Under the pieces are notes generated by a model, which saw only the letters and a program-made list of their open reading frames with translations, made no database searches and had not been told where the DNA came from. Positions 7,807 to 18,122 of a stretch of 33,756 nt of DNA are shown here, piece by piece. Within the stretch, counting starts at the first letter, position 1, and each line of letters starts with the position of its first letter. A program made the position numbers and the translations under genes. The stretch covers positions 1 through 33,756 of the forward strand of contig SZOR01000035.1 of assembly GCA_030263275.1 (NCBI GenBank), read 5' to 3'. The stretch is from DSNY01 sp016861185. Lineage in GTDB: Bacteria > Pseudomonadota > Gammaproteobacteria > Burkholderiales > Burkholderiaceae_F.

Positions 7807-8643
7807 TTGTCTCCAGACGCCCTCTTCATGATCGCCGCGCCCATCGTCGGGCTGGCGATCGGTTCTTTCCTGAACGTCGTCATCCATCGCCTGCCGCGGA
7901 TGATGGAGGCGGAGTGGCGCGCGCAATGCGCCGAACTCGAAGGCCGCGAACCGCCGCAGGCCGGGCGCTACAACCTGCTGGTGCCGCGTTCGCACTGCCC
8001 CGCGTGCAACAAGCCGCTGCGCGCGATGGACAACATCCCGGTCGTCTCGTACCTCATGCTGCGCGGCAAGTGCGCGTTCTGCGGCGCACGCATCTCGCCG
8101 CGCTATCCGATCGTCGAGGCACTGACTGCCGTTCTTTCGTCGCTGGTGGCGTGGCGCTTCGGTTGGGGTGCGGCCGGTGCGCTCGCGCTGGTGCTGCTGT
8201 GGGCACTGATCGCGCTGACCTTCATCGACGCCGACACGACCTTCCTGCCCGACGATCTGACGCTGCCGCTGCTCTGGCTCGGACTGATCGCCAACCTGTG
8301 GAGCACGTTTGCGCCGCTGCAGGAGGCGGTGATCGGCGCGATCGCGGGCTATCTGATCCTGTGGTCGATCTACTGGTTGTTCAAGCTCGCGACCGGCAAG
8401 GAGGGCATGGGCTACGGCGACTTCAAGCTGCTCGCCGCACTCGGCGCATGGCTCGGCTGGAAGATGCTGCTGCCGATCATTCTGCTGTCGTCGATTGTCG
8501 GCGCGGTCGTCGGCATCGTGCTGATCGCCCTCGCCAGACGCGGCCGCGACATTCCGATCCCCTTCGGCCCCTATCTCGCCGCCGCCGGCTTCATCGTGCT
8601 GTTGTATGGCAACGCCATCGCCAGCCGCTTCCTCCCGTTCTGA
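7807..8643 (+). CDS. pilD: prepilin leader peptidase / N-methyltransferase PilD
   Basis: Membrane aspartic protease that cleaves type IV prepilins and methylates the new N-terminus. It has GSFLNVVIHRLP near the N-terminus, then the cytoplasmic zinc loop with CPAC (about 60-63) and CAFC (about 83-86). The two catalytic aspartates lie in the FIDADT and GYGDFKLL motifs, with about eight hydrophobic segments. A TTG at 7807 gives 278 aa and the usual short stretch before GSFLNVV; the alternative ATG at 7828 shortens this. Neither has a clear ribosome-binding site, so the start is uncertain. A small hairpin lies in the pilC-pilD gap (7772-7784). Confidence 0.92.
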   Translation: MSPDALFMIAAPIVGLAIGSFLNVVIHRLPRMMEAEWRAQCAELEGREPPQAGRYNLLVPRSHCPACNKPLRAMDNIPVVSYLMLRGKCAFCGARISPRYPIVEALTAVLSSLVAWRFGWGAAGALALVLLWALIALTFIDADTTFLPDDLTLPLLWLGLIANLWSTFAPLQEAVIGAIAGYLILWSIYWLFKLATGKEGMGYGDFKLLAALGAWLGWKMLLPIILLSSIVGAVVGIVLIALARRGRDIPIPFGPYLAAAGFIVLLYGNAIASRFLPF

Positions 8644-9274
8644 GTTCGCCTGCTTCCGCGTCGGGCTGACCGGCGGCATCGGCAGCGGCAAGTCGACGGT
8701 CGCCGATCGCTTCGCCGAACTCGGTGCGGCGATCGTCGACACGGACGCGATCGCGCACGCGATCACCGCGCCCGGCGGCGCAGCGATCGACGCGCTGCGC
8801 GCCCATTTCGGCGACGCCTACATCACGGCCGGCGGCGCGCTCGATCGCGGCAGGATGCGCGAACTGGTGTTCGCCGACGCCGGTGCGAAACGCGCGCTCG
8901 AATCCATCCTGCATCCGCTGATCCGCGCTCGGGCCGAGGATGCCGCGCAGCACGCTGCCGAGAACGCGCCGTACGTGATGTTCGTCGTCCCTTTGCTCGT
9001 CGAGTCCGGCAACTGGAAGACGCGCGTCGACCGCGTGCTCGTCGTCGACTGTCCGGTCGACGTGCAAGTCGAGCGCGTCGCCCGGCGCAGCCGGATCGAC
9101 GCCGATGGCGCGCGGTCGATCGTCGCGCAGCAGGCGAGCCGGGAACGACGGCTCGCCGTGGCCGACGATGTGCTTTTCAACGGCGGCGCGGTCGGCCAGC
9201 TTGCCGAACGAGTCGCGCGGCTGCACGCCACGTATTGCCGCCTTGCGTCGCTTCGCCGCGACCGCGCAGGCTAG
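8606..9274 (+). CDS. coaE: dephospho-CoA kinase
   Basis: Last step of coenzyme A synthesis: ATP-dependent 3'-phosphorylation of dephospho-CoA. The 222-aa product has the P-loop GGIGSGKS (about 23-30) close to its N-terminus, then the IVDTDAIAH substrate segment and the LID-like RxxxD region. The only reasonable start is the ATG at 8606, inside the pilD 3' end (38-nt overlap, different frame). This adds about 17 residues before the conserved core, slightly longer than usual. The pilD-coaE-zapD-yacG order is typical of betaproteobacteria. Confidence 0.92.
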   Translation: MATPSPAASSRSEFACFRVGLTGGIGSGKSTVADRFAELGAAIVDTDAIAHAITAPGGAAIDALRAHFGDAYITAGGALDRGRMRELVFADAGAKRALESILHPLIRARAEDAAQHAAENAPYVMFVVPLLVESGNWKTRVDRVLVVDCPVDVQVERVARRSRIDADGARSIVAQQASRERRLAVADDVLFNGGAVGQLAERVARLHATYCRLASLRRDRAG

Positions 9275-9318
9275 CGCTCACCCGTGATATCGTCGATCCG
9301 GCGTCAGGCACTGCCCGC

Positions 9319-10095
9319 ATGCAGAGCAACGAACCCCGCCAGATCCTCTACGAGTACCCGTTCAACGAGCGGGTGCGTACGCTGTTGAGGCTCGAGGATC
9401 TGTTCGAGAAGCTCGCGTATTTCTGCGCGCAGACGCACCACTTCTGCCATCACACCGCCCTGCTCACGCTGTTCGAGATCCTCGAGGTCACCTCGCGCGC
9501 GGATCTGAAGGGCGATCTGCTGCAAGAGCTCGAGCGCCACAAGCAGTCGCTGCTCGCGCTGCGCAACAACCCGCAGGTCTCCGAATCGGCGCTCGCCGCC
9601 GTGCTCGCCGACATCGACCAGGCGCAGCAGGCGTTGAACGCCACGCCGGGCAAGGCGGGCCAGCATCTGCGCGACAACGAATGGCTGACGAGCATTCGCA
9701 GCCGCGCCGGCATTCCCGGCGGCACCTGCGAGTTCGACCTGCCCTCGTACCACGCGTGGCTGATGCGCGACGCCGCCGCGCGCACGCAGGACCTGCAGGC
9801 GTGGGTCAGGCCGCTGTCGCAGTTCAATCAGGGGCTGGCGATCGTGCTGAGGCTGCTGCGCGAAACCGCGCATCGCAGCCGCCAGACCGCCGTGCAGGGT
9901 TCGTTCCAGCAGACGCTGCAGGGGCGAACGTATGCGCTGCTGCAGGTGCGTGTGCCCGCCGATTCGGGCGCGATTCCCGAGATCAGCGCCAACAAGTACA
10001 TGCTTTGGATCCGCTTCACCGCGGCGGACCGGGATCCCAAGCCGCGTGCGGTCGATCGCGACGTCGCGTTCGATCTTTCGCTCTGTGCGTTCTAG
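9319..10095 (+). CDS. zapD: Z-ring associated protein ZapD
   Basis: Cytoplasmic dimeric protein (DUF1342/YacF family) that binds the FtsZ C-terminal tail and bundles protofilaments at midcell. The 258-aa product starts MQSNEPRQILYEYPFNERVR and contains the conserved LRLEDLFEKL and alpha-helical bundle regions. The ATG at 9319 is chosen because the family N-terminus begins with the YEYPFNER block; the frame upstream of it is not family-like. It abuts yacG exactly: the zapD stop is immediately followed by the yacG ATG. Confidence 0.93.
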   Translation: MQSNEPRQILYEYPFNERVRTLLRLEDLFEKLAYFCAQTHHFCHHTALLTLFEILEVTSRADLKGDLLQELERHKQSLLALRNNPQVSESALAAVLADIDQAQQALNATPGKAGQHLRDNEWLTSIRSRAGIPGGTCEFDLPSYHAWLMRDAAARTQDLQAWVRPLSQFNQGLAIVLRLLRETAHRSRQTAVQGSFQQTLQGRTYALLQVRVPADSGAIPEISANKYMLWIRFTAADRDPKPRAVDRDVAFDLSLCAF

Positions 10096-10293
10096 ATGGC
10101 GACGGTCGTCAAGTGCCCCGCCTGCGGGCGCGACGTCGAATGGACCGAAGCTTCGCGCTTCCGGCCGTTCTGCTCGGAGCGCTGCAAGCTGATCGACCTC
10201 GGTGCGTGGGCGGCGGAGAAATACACGATTGCCGGCACGCCCGCCGAACAGGCCGAAGAGACGCCGCCTTCGGAAGCGCCGCCGAAGCACTGA
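10096..10293 (+). CDS. yacG: DNA gyrase inhibitor YacG (zinc finger)
   Basis: Small zinc protein known in E. coli to bind GyrB and inhibit gyrase. The 65-aa product carries the four-cysteine site CPAC (C7, C10) and CSERC (C26, C30), then DLGAWAAEKY, which is diagnostic for the family. It starts at the base after the zapD stop. It converges with the Nudix gene on the other strand with only 10 nt between the stops and no clear terminator. Confidence 0.94.
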   Translation: MATVVKCPACGRDVEWTEASRFRPFCSERCKLIDLGAWAAEKYTIAGTPAEQAEETPPSEAPPKH

Positions 10294-10303
10294 ACCGCGC
10301 CTT

Positions 10304-11242
10304 CTACCAGGCGGCCGAAAGCAACGCTACGCCGTGCGCGCCGCGCTCGATCGCGACCGGGAGCAGTTCCTCGCGCAGCCCGCCAATCGCGTAGATCGGC
10401 AGGGCCGGGGCGCCGATCAACGCGGCGAACCCCGGCCAACCTAAACCGGACCGCCCCGGATGGCTCGCCGTCGGCAACACCGGACCGGCGACGGCGAAGT
10501 CGAGGTCGAGTGCCGCGGCCCGATCGATCTCCGCGCGGGTGTGGGTCGATGCCGCGACGAGTGGCAGCGCTGGTCGGTGATCGAGCGCCATCAACTGCGC
10601 CGCGGTCAAGTGCACGCCACCCGCTCGCTCCCACAGCGCCGCGTGGTGCCGGCCGCTGACGAGCAACCGCGCGCCGTATGCGCGCGCCATGGCGAGCACT
10701 TCCTCGAACAGTCGTTGGACCTGCGACGCATCGAGCGCAGGTTCGCGAAGCTGGACGAGGCGCACGCCGTCCGCCAGCGCCATGTCGAGTCGCGCGAGAA
10801 ACGTCTCGATGCCGAGTGCGGCCGCGTTGGTCAGCACATAAACGGCGGGCAAGTCGAGCCAGCGCATCACCGGCACGGTCGCCGGCAGCAGCGGACCGTC
10901 GGGCAGCCGTCCGGTCGAAAAGAAGCCGAAGCGCTGGCCCTCGCGACCGTGCGCCTCGCCGCGCCAGTCGAACACGCGGCAGAAGTGCAGCCGTACCCGC
11001 GCGTGCGGGTAATCGAACAGCCGCGTGACCCACGGATGCGCCGCGCCGATGTCGATGCCGAGTTCCTCGTGCAGCTCGCGCGCGAGCGCGGCGGCGATCG
11101 ATTCGCCGGGCTCGAGCTTGCCTCCGGGAAACTCCCAGTAGCCGGCGTACGGCTTGCCCTCGGGCCGGCTCGCGAGAAGGAAGCTGCCATCGGGCCGAAC
11201 GAGCACGCCGACGGCGACATCGACCGGCGTGCGCTCGCTCAT
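10304..11242 (-). CDS. Nudix hydrolase fused to a thiamine-phosphate-synthase-like domain
   Basis: MutT-like nucleotide pyrophosphatase with a C-terminal TenI/ThiE-like barrel, a fusion known in many proteobacteria. The 312-aa product has a complete Nudix box, GKLEPGE (41-47) followed by RELHEELG (55-62). Residues about 135-312 resemble thiamine phosphate synthase (VRLVQLREP, GVHL, FAVAGPVLPTASHPG, PIYAIGG). The N-terminal part probably sanitises oxidised nucleotides such as 8-oxo-dGTP; the role of the barrel domain is not settled. The ATG at 11242 overlaps the stop of the DUF815 gene in ATGA. Confidence 0.88.
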   Translation of the reverse strand: MSERTPVDVAVGVLVRPDGSFLLASRPEGKPYAGYWEFPGGKLEPGESIAAALARELHEELGIDIGAAHPWVTRLFDYPHARVRLHFCRVFDWRGEAHGREGQRFGFFSTGRLPDGPLLPATVPVMRWLDLPAVYVLTNAAALGIETFLARLDMALADGVRLVQLREPALDASQVQRLFEEVLAMARAYGARLLVSGRHHAALWERAGGVHLTAAQLMALDHRPALPLVAASTHTRAEIDRAAALDLDFAVAGPVLPTASHPGRSGLGWPGFAALIGAPALPIYAIGGLREELLPVAIERGAHGVALLSAAW

Positions 11243-12135
11243 CCGCGCCGCGCGGCGAGCCCGTGTCGGCCCGCGTAGTCGCGCGCGAACTGCAGCGCGA
11301 CGCGTCCCGAACGCGAGCCGCGCTGCAGCGCGAACTGCAGCGCGTCCGCGCGCGCCGCGTCGATCAGCGCGCGATCGGCGCCGAGCCGCGCGAGCCAGTG
11401 CGCGACGATGTCCAGATAATCGTCCTGCCGGAACGGATAAAACGACAGCCACAGGCCGAAGCGTTCCGACAGCGAGATCTTCTCCTCGACCGTTTCTGCC
11501 GGATGGATCTCGCCGTCGGCCTCGTACTTCGTTTCGAGGTTCTCGCGCATGTACTCCGGCATCAGATGACGCCGGTTCGACGTCGCATAGATCAGCACGT
11601 TGTCGGACGGCGCCGCGACCGAGCCGTCGAGCTGCGCCTTCAGCGCCTTGTACGAGCTTTCCCCTTCCTCGAACGACAGGTCGTCGCAGAAGACGACGAA
11701 GCGCTCGGGTCGGTCGGCCACCTGCGCGACGATGTCGGGCAGATCGACCAGATCGCGCTTGTCGACCTCGATCAGGCGCAGCCCGCGGTCGACGAAGCGC
11801 ACCAGGCAGGCGCGGATCAGCGACGACTTGCCCGTTCCGCGCGCGCCCGTCAGCAGCACGTTGTTCGCCGGCAGCCCAGCGACGAACTGCTCGGTATTGC
11901 GCAGGATCTGCTCCTTCTGCGCGTCGACGTGCTGCAGGTCGTCGGGGTCGATGCGCGCGACGCGGTGCACCGGTTCGAGACGACCAACCTCGACGCCCAG
12001 ATAGCGTCGGCGTCGCCAGCGGTACGCCGGCGCGCTCCAGTCGGTCTGCTGCCGCGGCGGCAGCAGCGGTTCGAGCCGCGCCAGCACCGCGTCGAGCCGC
12101 TGCGCGAGCGCGTCGGTCGTCTTGTTCGAACTCAT
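11239..12135 (-). CDS. DUF815 family AAA+ ATPase
   Basis: Single-domain P-loop ATPase of the DUF815 family; the cellular role is not established. The 298-aa product has Walker A GARGTGKSS (97-105), Walker B-like FVVFCDDLSF (about 142-151), a sensor-like IYATSNRRHL segment and a C-terminal ARDYAGR region. There are no membrane segments or signal peptide. It overlaps argJ upstream and the Nudix gene downstream, each by 4 nt (ATGA), so the three proteins are translationally coupled. Family assignment is firm, function open. Confidence 0.88.
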   Translation of the reverse strand: MSSNKTTDALAQRLDAVLARLEPLLPPRQQTDWSAPAYRWRRRRYLGVEVGRLEPVHRVARIDPDDLQHVDAQKEQILRNTEQFVAGLPANNVLLTGARGTGKSSLIRACLVRFVDRGLRLIEVDKRDLVDLPDIVAQVADRPERFVVFCDDLSFEEGESSYKALKAQLDGSVAAPSDNVLIYATSNRRHLMPEYMRENLETKYEADGEIHPAETVEEKISLSERFGLWLSFYPFRQDDYLDIVAHWLARLGADRALIDAARADALQFALQRGSRSGRVALQFARDYAGRHGLAARRG

Positions 12136-13361
12136 GAACGGTAGTCGGCGTTGATCGACACGTAGTCGTGCGACAGGTCGCAGGTCCAGACGGTCGTTCG
12201 CGCGTCGCCGCGGCCGAGCACGACGCGCACCAGGATCTCCGCACCTTTCATGACGCGCTGGCCGTCCTCCTCGCGGTAGGCGCGGTGGCGGCCGCCGTTG
12301 TGCGCGACCCAAACGTCGTTCAGGTAGAGCTGGACGCGGCCGGTGTCGAGATCGTCGATCCCGGCGTTGCCGACCGCGGCGAGGATGCGCCCAAGGTTCG
12401 GGTCCGATGCGAAGAACGCCGTCTTGACGAGCGGCGAATGCGCGATCGCGTACGCGACGCGCGCGGCTTCGTCTTCGCCGGCCGCCCCTTCGACGGCGAT
12501 CTCGATGAACTTGGTCGCCCCTTCGCCGTCGCGCACGATCGCCTGCGCGAGCCGGCGCGCGACGGCGGCGACCGCTTCGGTAAGCTGCACCAGTCGCGGA
12601 TCCTTGATCGATTCGATGCGCGGCGCAGAGCTCTTGCCGGTGGCGATGACGACGAAGGAATCGTTGGTCGACGTGTCGCCGTCGACCGTGATGCGGTTGA
12701 ACGATTGGTCGGCCGCCTGCCGCGCGAGCCGCGGCAGCAATGCCGGATCGATGCCGGCGTCGGTCGCGACGAAACCGAGCATCGTCGCCATGTTGGGCCT
12801 GATCATGCCGGCGCCCTTCGCGATGCCGGTGATCGTCACCGGGTGCCCGCCGAGGTCGACGCTGCGGGAAGCGGCCTTGGGCACGGTGTCGGTCGTCATG
12901 ATCGCCTCGGCCGCCGGCAGCCAGTGATGGGGCGCCAGCCTGGCGATCGCCTGCGGCAATCCGGCGACCAGCCGCTCGATCGGCAGCGGCTCCATGATCA
13001 CGCCGGTCGAGAATGGCAGCACCTGGGTCGAGTCGCAGCCGAGCAGCTTCGCGGTTTCCACACAGGTCCGATGCGCGTCCCCAAGCCCGGCTTCGCCCGT
13101 GCCCGCATTGGCGTTGCCGGTGTTGACGACCAGCGCGCGCACGCCGCGGCCGACGTTCAGGTGTGCACGGCAAACCTGCACCGGCGCCGCGCAGAAGCGG
13201 TTTTGCGTGAACACGCCCGCGACGCTAGCCCCTTCGGCGATCCGCACGACCAGCAGATCCTTGCGGTTGGCCTTGCGGATCCCCGCCTCGGCCCAGCCGA
13301 GCTCGACGCCGGCGACCGGCGCGAGCGATGCGGGGTCAGGCGCGGTCAGGTTGACCGGCAT
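12132..13361 (-). CDS. argJ: bifunctional ornithine acetyltransferase / N-acetylglutamate synthase
   Basis: Recycles the acetyl group from N-acetylornithine to glutamate in arginine synthesis and can also use acetyl-CoA. The 409-aa precursor self-cleaves at the ATML site; here NMATMLGF places the nucleophilic Thr at residue 193. Other family segments are GVFTQN, VVNTGNANA and the C-terminal DLSHDYVSINADYRS. Upstream of the ATG the ribosome-binding region is occupied by three 7-nt repeats (13365-13385), with no recognisable Shine-Dalgarno sequence. It lies 36 nt downstream of secA and overlaps the DUF815 gene. Confidence 0.96.
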   Translation of the reverse strand: MPVNLTAPDPASLAPVAGVELGWAEAGIRKANRKDLLVVRIAEGASVAGVFTQNRFCAAPVQVCRAHLNVGRGVRALVVNTGNANAGTGEAGLGDAHRTCVETAKLLGCDSTQVLPFSTGVIMEPLPIERLVAGLPQAIARLAPHHWLPAAEAIMTTDTVPKAASRSVDLGGHPVTITGIAKGAGMIRPNMATMLGFVATDAGIDPALLPRLARQAADQSFNRITVDGDTSTNDSFVVIATGKSSAPRIESIKDPRLVQLTEAVAAVARRLAQAIVRDGEGATKFIEIAVEGAAGEDEAARVAYAIAHSPLVKTAFFASDPNLGRILAAVGNAGIDDLDTGRVQLYLNDVWVAHNGGRHRAYREEDGQRVMKGAEILVRVVLGRGDARTTVWTCDLSHDYVSINADYRS

Positions 13362-13364
13362 TTG

Positions 13365-13385
13365 CGCAATCCGCGATCCGCAATC
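13365..13385. repeat. three tandem 7-nt repeats just upstream of argJ
   Basis: Units CGCAATC, CGCGATC, CGCAATC run head to tail, differing by one base, and end 3 nt before the argJ ATG (minus strand). They occupy the place of a ribosome-binding site. The period of 7 is shared with the arrays at 19935-20017. Confidence 0.75.
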
Positions 13386-13397
13386 GGAGCAGGCTCG

Positions 13398-16160
<2,763 letters not shown>

Positions 16161-16204
16161 CGCGAGCGGGCGGTTTTTGATCGAGCAGCGCGCACGCCGC
16201 AACG

Positions 16205-16232
16205 GCGCGCGAGCGCCGCGCGGCTCGCGCGC
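16205..16232. repeat. GC-rich stem-loop in the secA leader
   Basis: Arms 16205-16213 and 16224-16232 are perfectly complementary (9 bp, extended to 10 by 16214/16223) with a short GC loop. It lies between the putative secA promoter and the ATG, so it would be in the 5' untranslated RNA. Whether it regulates secA is unknown. No SecM-like arrest peptide is visible. Confidence 0.5.
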
Positions 16233-16248
16233 GGCGCAAAGGGCAAAA

Positions 16249-16257
16249 ATTATCTCA
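16249..16257 (-). promoter_or_regulatory. extended -10 promoter element of secA
   Basis: The minus strand reads TGAGATAAT, identical to the extended -10 of the rplU promoter. The -35 position is weak, as expected for a TGn-type promoter. It would give a secA leader of about 80 nt containing the 16205-16232 hairpin. Confidence 0.5.
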
Positions 16258-16289
16258 CAGGGGGTCGGGCGGACCGCCGCGCGGCGGCT

Positions 16290-17300
16290 CTAACGTGCGG
16301 CAGCGGCCGCTGCTGCAAGGCCTTTCACGTCGACCGGGCGACCGCGCGAATCGGCAACCGCGAGCGGCGCAAACGGCGAGCCCGCTTTCTGCGCGAGCAG
16401 GAACTTCGACGGGTTCTGCGGCACGCCCTTGACGTGCACTTCGAAGTGCAGATGCGGCCCGGTCGAACGCCCGGTCGAGCCCACCTCCGCGATCTTCTGC
16501 CCGCGCTTGACGATGTCGCCGGTTTTCACGACCAGCTTGCTCGCATGCGCATACAGCGTCGACAAGCCGTTGCCGTGATCGATCTCGACCTTGTTACCGT
16601 AGACGGGGTTCGTCTCGGCCGACGCGACGACGCCGCCCGCGGCGGCGTAGATCGGCGTGCCCGTCGGCGCCGCGAAGTCGACGCCTGCGTGCATCGCAAG
16701 CTGTCCGGTAAAGGGGTCGGTCCGCATGCCGTAGCCCGATCCGACGAAACCTTCGCTGACCGGCGTGTTCTGCGGCAGCAGCGCGCGGCGCACCTGCGCG
16801 GACACGAGCTCCGACTCGATCACGTCCATGTAATCGGCGCGGTGCTCGACGCCGCGTGCGATCCGCTCCAGTTCGTTCTGCAGTTCGGCGAGCGTCATCG
16901 CGCGCGCGCCGGCCGCGGGCTCGGCACCGCCGCGGCCCGGCAGCTGCTTGAAGCTGAACTCCTCGGGCCGGATCCCCGACATCTTGGACACGCGTTCTCC
17001 GAGCGCGTCGAGCCGCATCAACTGCGCCTGCATCTCGCCCAGTTTGCGCGCCATGGCGGTGACGTTGTCGCGCACGAACTGCTCGTTGCGCGCGACCTCG
17101 TCGCGCATGATGAACGTCACGATCTCGTGCACCACAGGGATGCGGATTTCGGCGGCCACGCGGAACGTAATCGCATACAGCCCGATCACCGCCAACAGCA
17201 CCGCCGACAGCAGGCCCGTCGCGGCAACCAGCAGCATGCGCTTGTCGATCGTGACCGTGCGGGCCCGCGACAGACGTTGATCGACGAATATGATCTGCAC
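16290..17300 (-). CDS. membrane-anchored M23 peptidase (LytM domain)
   Basis: Envelope peptidoglycan endopeptidase or amidase activator. The 336-aa product has a cytoplasmic N-terminus, one membrane helix (about 22-48), a periplasmic helical region (about 50-180) and a C-terminal LytM domain. The metal and active-site pattern is intact: HAGVD (H204, D208), YAHA (H252) and HLH (283-285). It is therefore likely a real hydrolase and not a degenerate EnvC/NlpD-type activator. A GTG start at 17300 is chosen because a strong GGAGGT lies 5 nt upstream; the frame continues to 17510 but with unconserved sequence. It is upstream of secA, a common betaproteobacterial arrangement. Confidence 0.92.
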   Translation of the reverse strand: MQIIFVDQRLSRARTVTIDKRMLLVAATGLLSAVLLAVIGLYAITFRVAAEIRIPVVHEIVTFIMRDEVARNEQFVRDNVTAMARKLGEMQAQLMRLDALGERVSKMSGIRPEEFSFKQLPGRGGAEPAAGARAMTLAELQNELERIARGVEHRADYMDVIESELVSAQVRRALLPQNTPVSEGFVGSGYGMRTDPFTGQLAMHAGVDFAAPTGTPIYAAAGGVVASAETNPVYGNKVEIDHGNGLSTLYAHASKLVVKTGDIVKRGQKIAEVGSTGRSTGPHLHFEVHVKGVPQNPSKFLLAQKAGSPFAPLAVADSRGRPVDVKGLAAAAAAAR

Positions 17301-17389
17301 CCTTGACCTCCAGCTTGCGCCAACCCACCGCCCGGACGAGTTGCACAAGTTTTCCTCTTTCTGCACTCCGACCGCAGGCCCGCTTGCAG

Positions 17390-17905
17390 ATGACCCGCAC
17401 TGCCAAGACGCTCGCCGATGCGCTGGCCGAAGTGCCGGCCGTCGCTCAGCTCCTGTCTCGCCTGCAGACCTCGCAGTCCGCTGCCCGGATACTTGCTGCA
17501 GCCTCGCCACCGATCGGCGGTGGCTTCGATCCGCTCCGTCCGGGAGTCTGTGAACTGCGCGGCGGGCTCTTGCTTCTTACCGCAACTTCGCCGGCACAAG
17601 CGGCCAAATTGCGGCAGGAATTCCCACGACTGCAGAAACTCCTGAAACAACAGGGACTTGACCTTAACGAAATCAAGGTGCGCATTCAACCCGCGCACTT
17701 GCCTTACCGCGAAGAGGTGAGCGGGCCGCCTCAAGTTCTCGCCGCTCCCAAATCGGCTCAGCCTGCCGCTGACCGCAGCGACGACATCGCTGCCCCACTT
17801 CGCTTTGCGGATGAGCTTGCACTTACTTTGCCAGACTCACCACTGCGCGACGCGGTCGAACAGTTGCGCGCGGCGCTGCGCGAGGAACTCACAAGAAACC
17901 GCTAG
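17390..17905 (+). CDS. DUF721/DciA-like protein
   Basis: A 171-aa protein with the DUF721 fold signature: an N-terminal helix (TLADALAEVPAVAQLL), GVCELRGGLLLLTATSPAQAAKLRQEFPRL as a central strand-helix part (about residues 55-85), then GLDLNEIKVRIQP. The family includes DciA, which interacts with the replicative helicase DnaB and is thought to be its ancestral loader. The link to DciA is by family and by position next to lpxC and secA, so it is an inference. The C-terminal third is low-complexity Pro/Ala-rich. It is divergent from the M23 gene and converges on the small membrane protein gene. Confidence 0.78.
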   Translation: MTRTAKTLADALAEVPAVAQLLSRLQTSQSAARILAAASPPIGGGFDPLRPGVCELRGGLLLLTATSPAQAAKLRQEFPRLQKLLKQQGLDLNEIKVRIQPAHLPYREEVSGPPQVLAAPKSAQPAADRSDDIAAPLRFADELALTLPDSPLRDAVEQLRAALREELTRNR

Positions 17906-17936
17906 GGGCGGCCCTGCAGTTTTCCGCCGGCGCCGC

Positions 17937-18113
17937 TCAGACGATCCGCTCAAGCAGCAGCACCGCGAAGAACAGCAGCGCTGCCGCGATGCCGAGCCTG
18001 AACAGCAGCCAAGCCCAGCGGAGATACTTTCGATTGCTCGTGACGAGGAACGCCGCCACGCACAGCACGACTGCGATCGCGAAAATGACGAGCAGCGCGC
18101 GAAAAAACGGCAT
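17937..18113 (-). CDS. 58-aa two-helix membrane protein downstream of lpxC
   Basis: A short gene 9 nt after the lpxC stop, starting MPFFRALLVIFAIAVVL and ending LLLERIV. It has two hydrophobic segments (about residues 6-24 and 36-54) separated by a basic loop SNRKYLRW, predicting a small helical-hairpin inner-membrane protein. The codon use and GC at third positions match its neighbours. I recognise similar small membrane proteins in betaproteobacteria but know no function. Coupling to lpxC suggests an envelope role. Confidence 0.68.
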   Translation of the reverse strand: MPFFRALLVIFAIAVVLCVAAFLVTSNRKYLRWAWLLFRLGIAAALLFFAVLLLERIV

Positions 18114-18122
18114 CGCGCGCGT

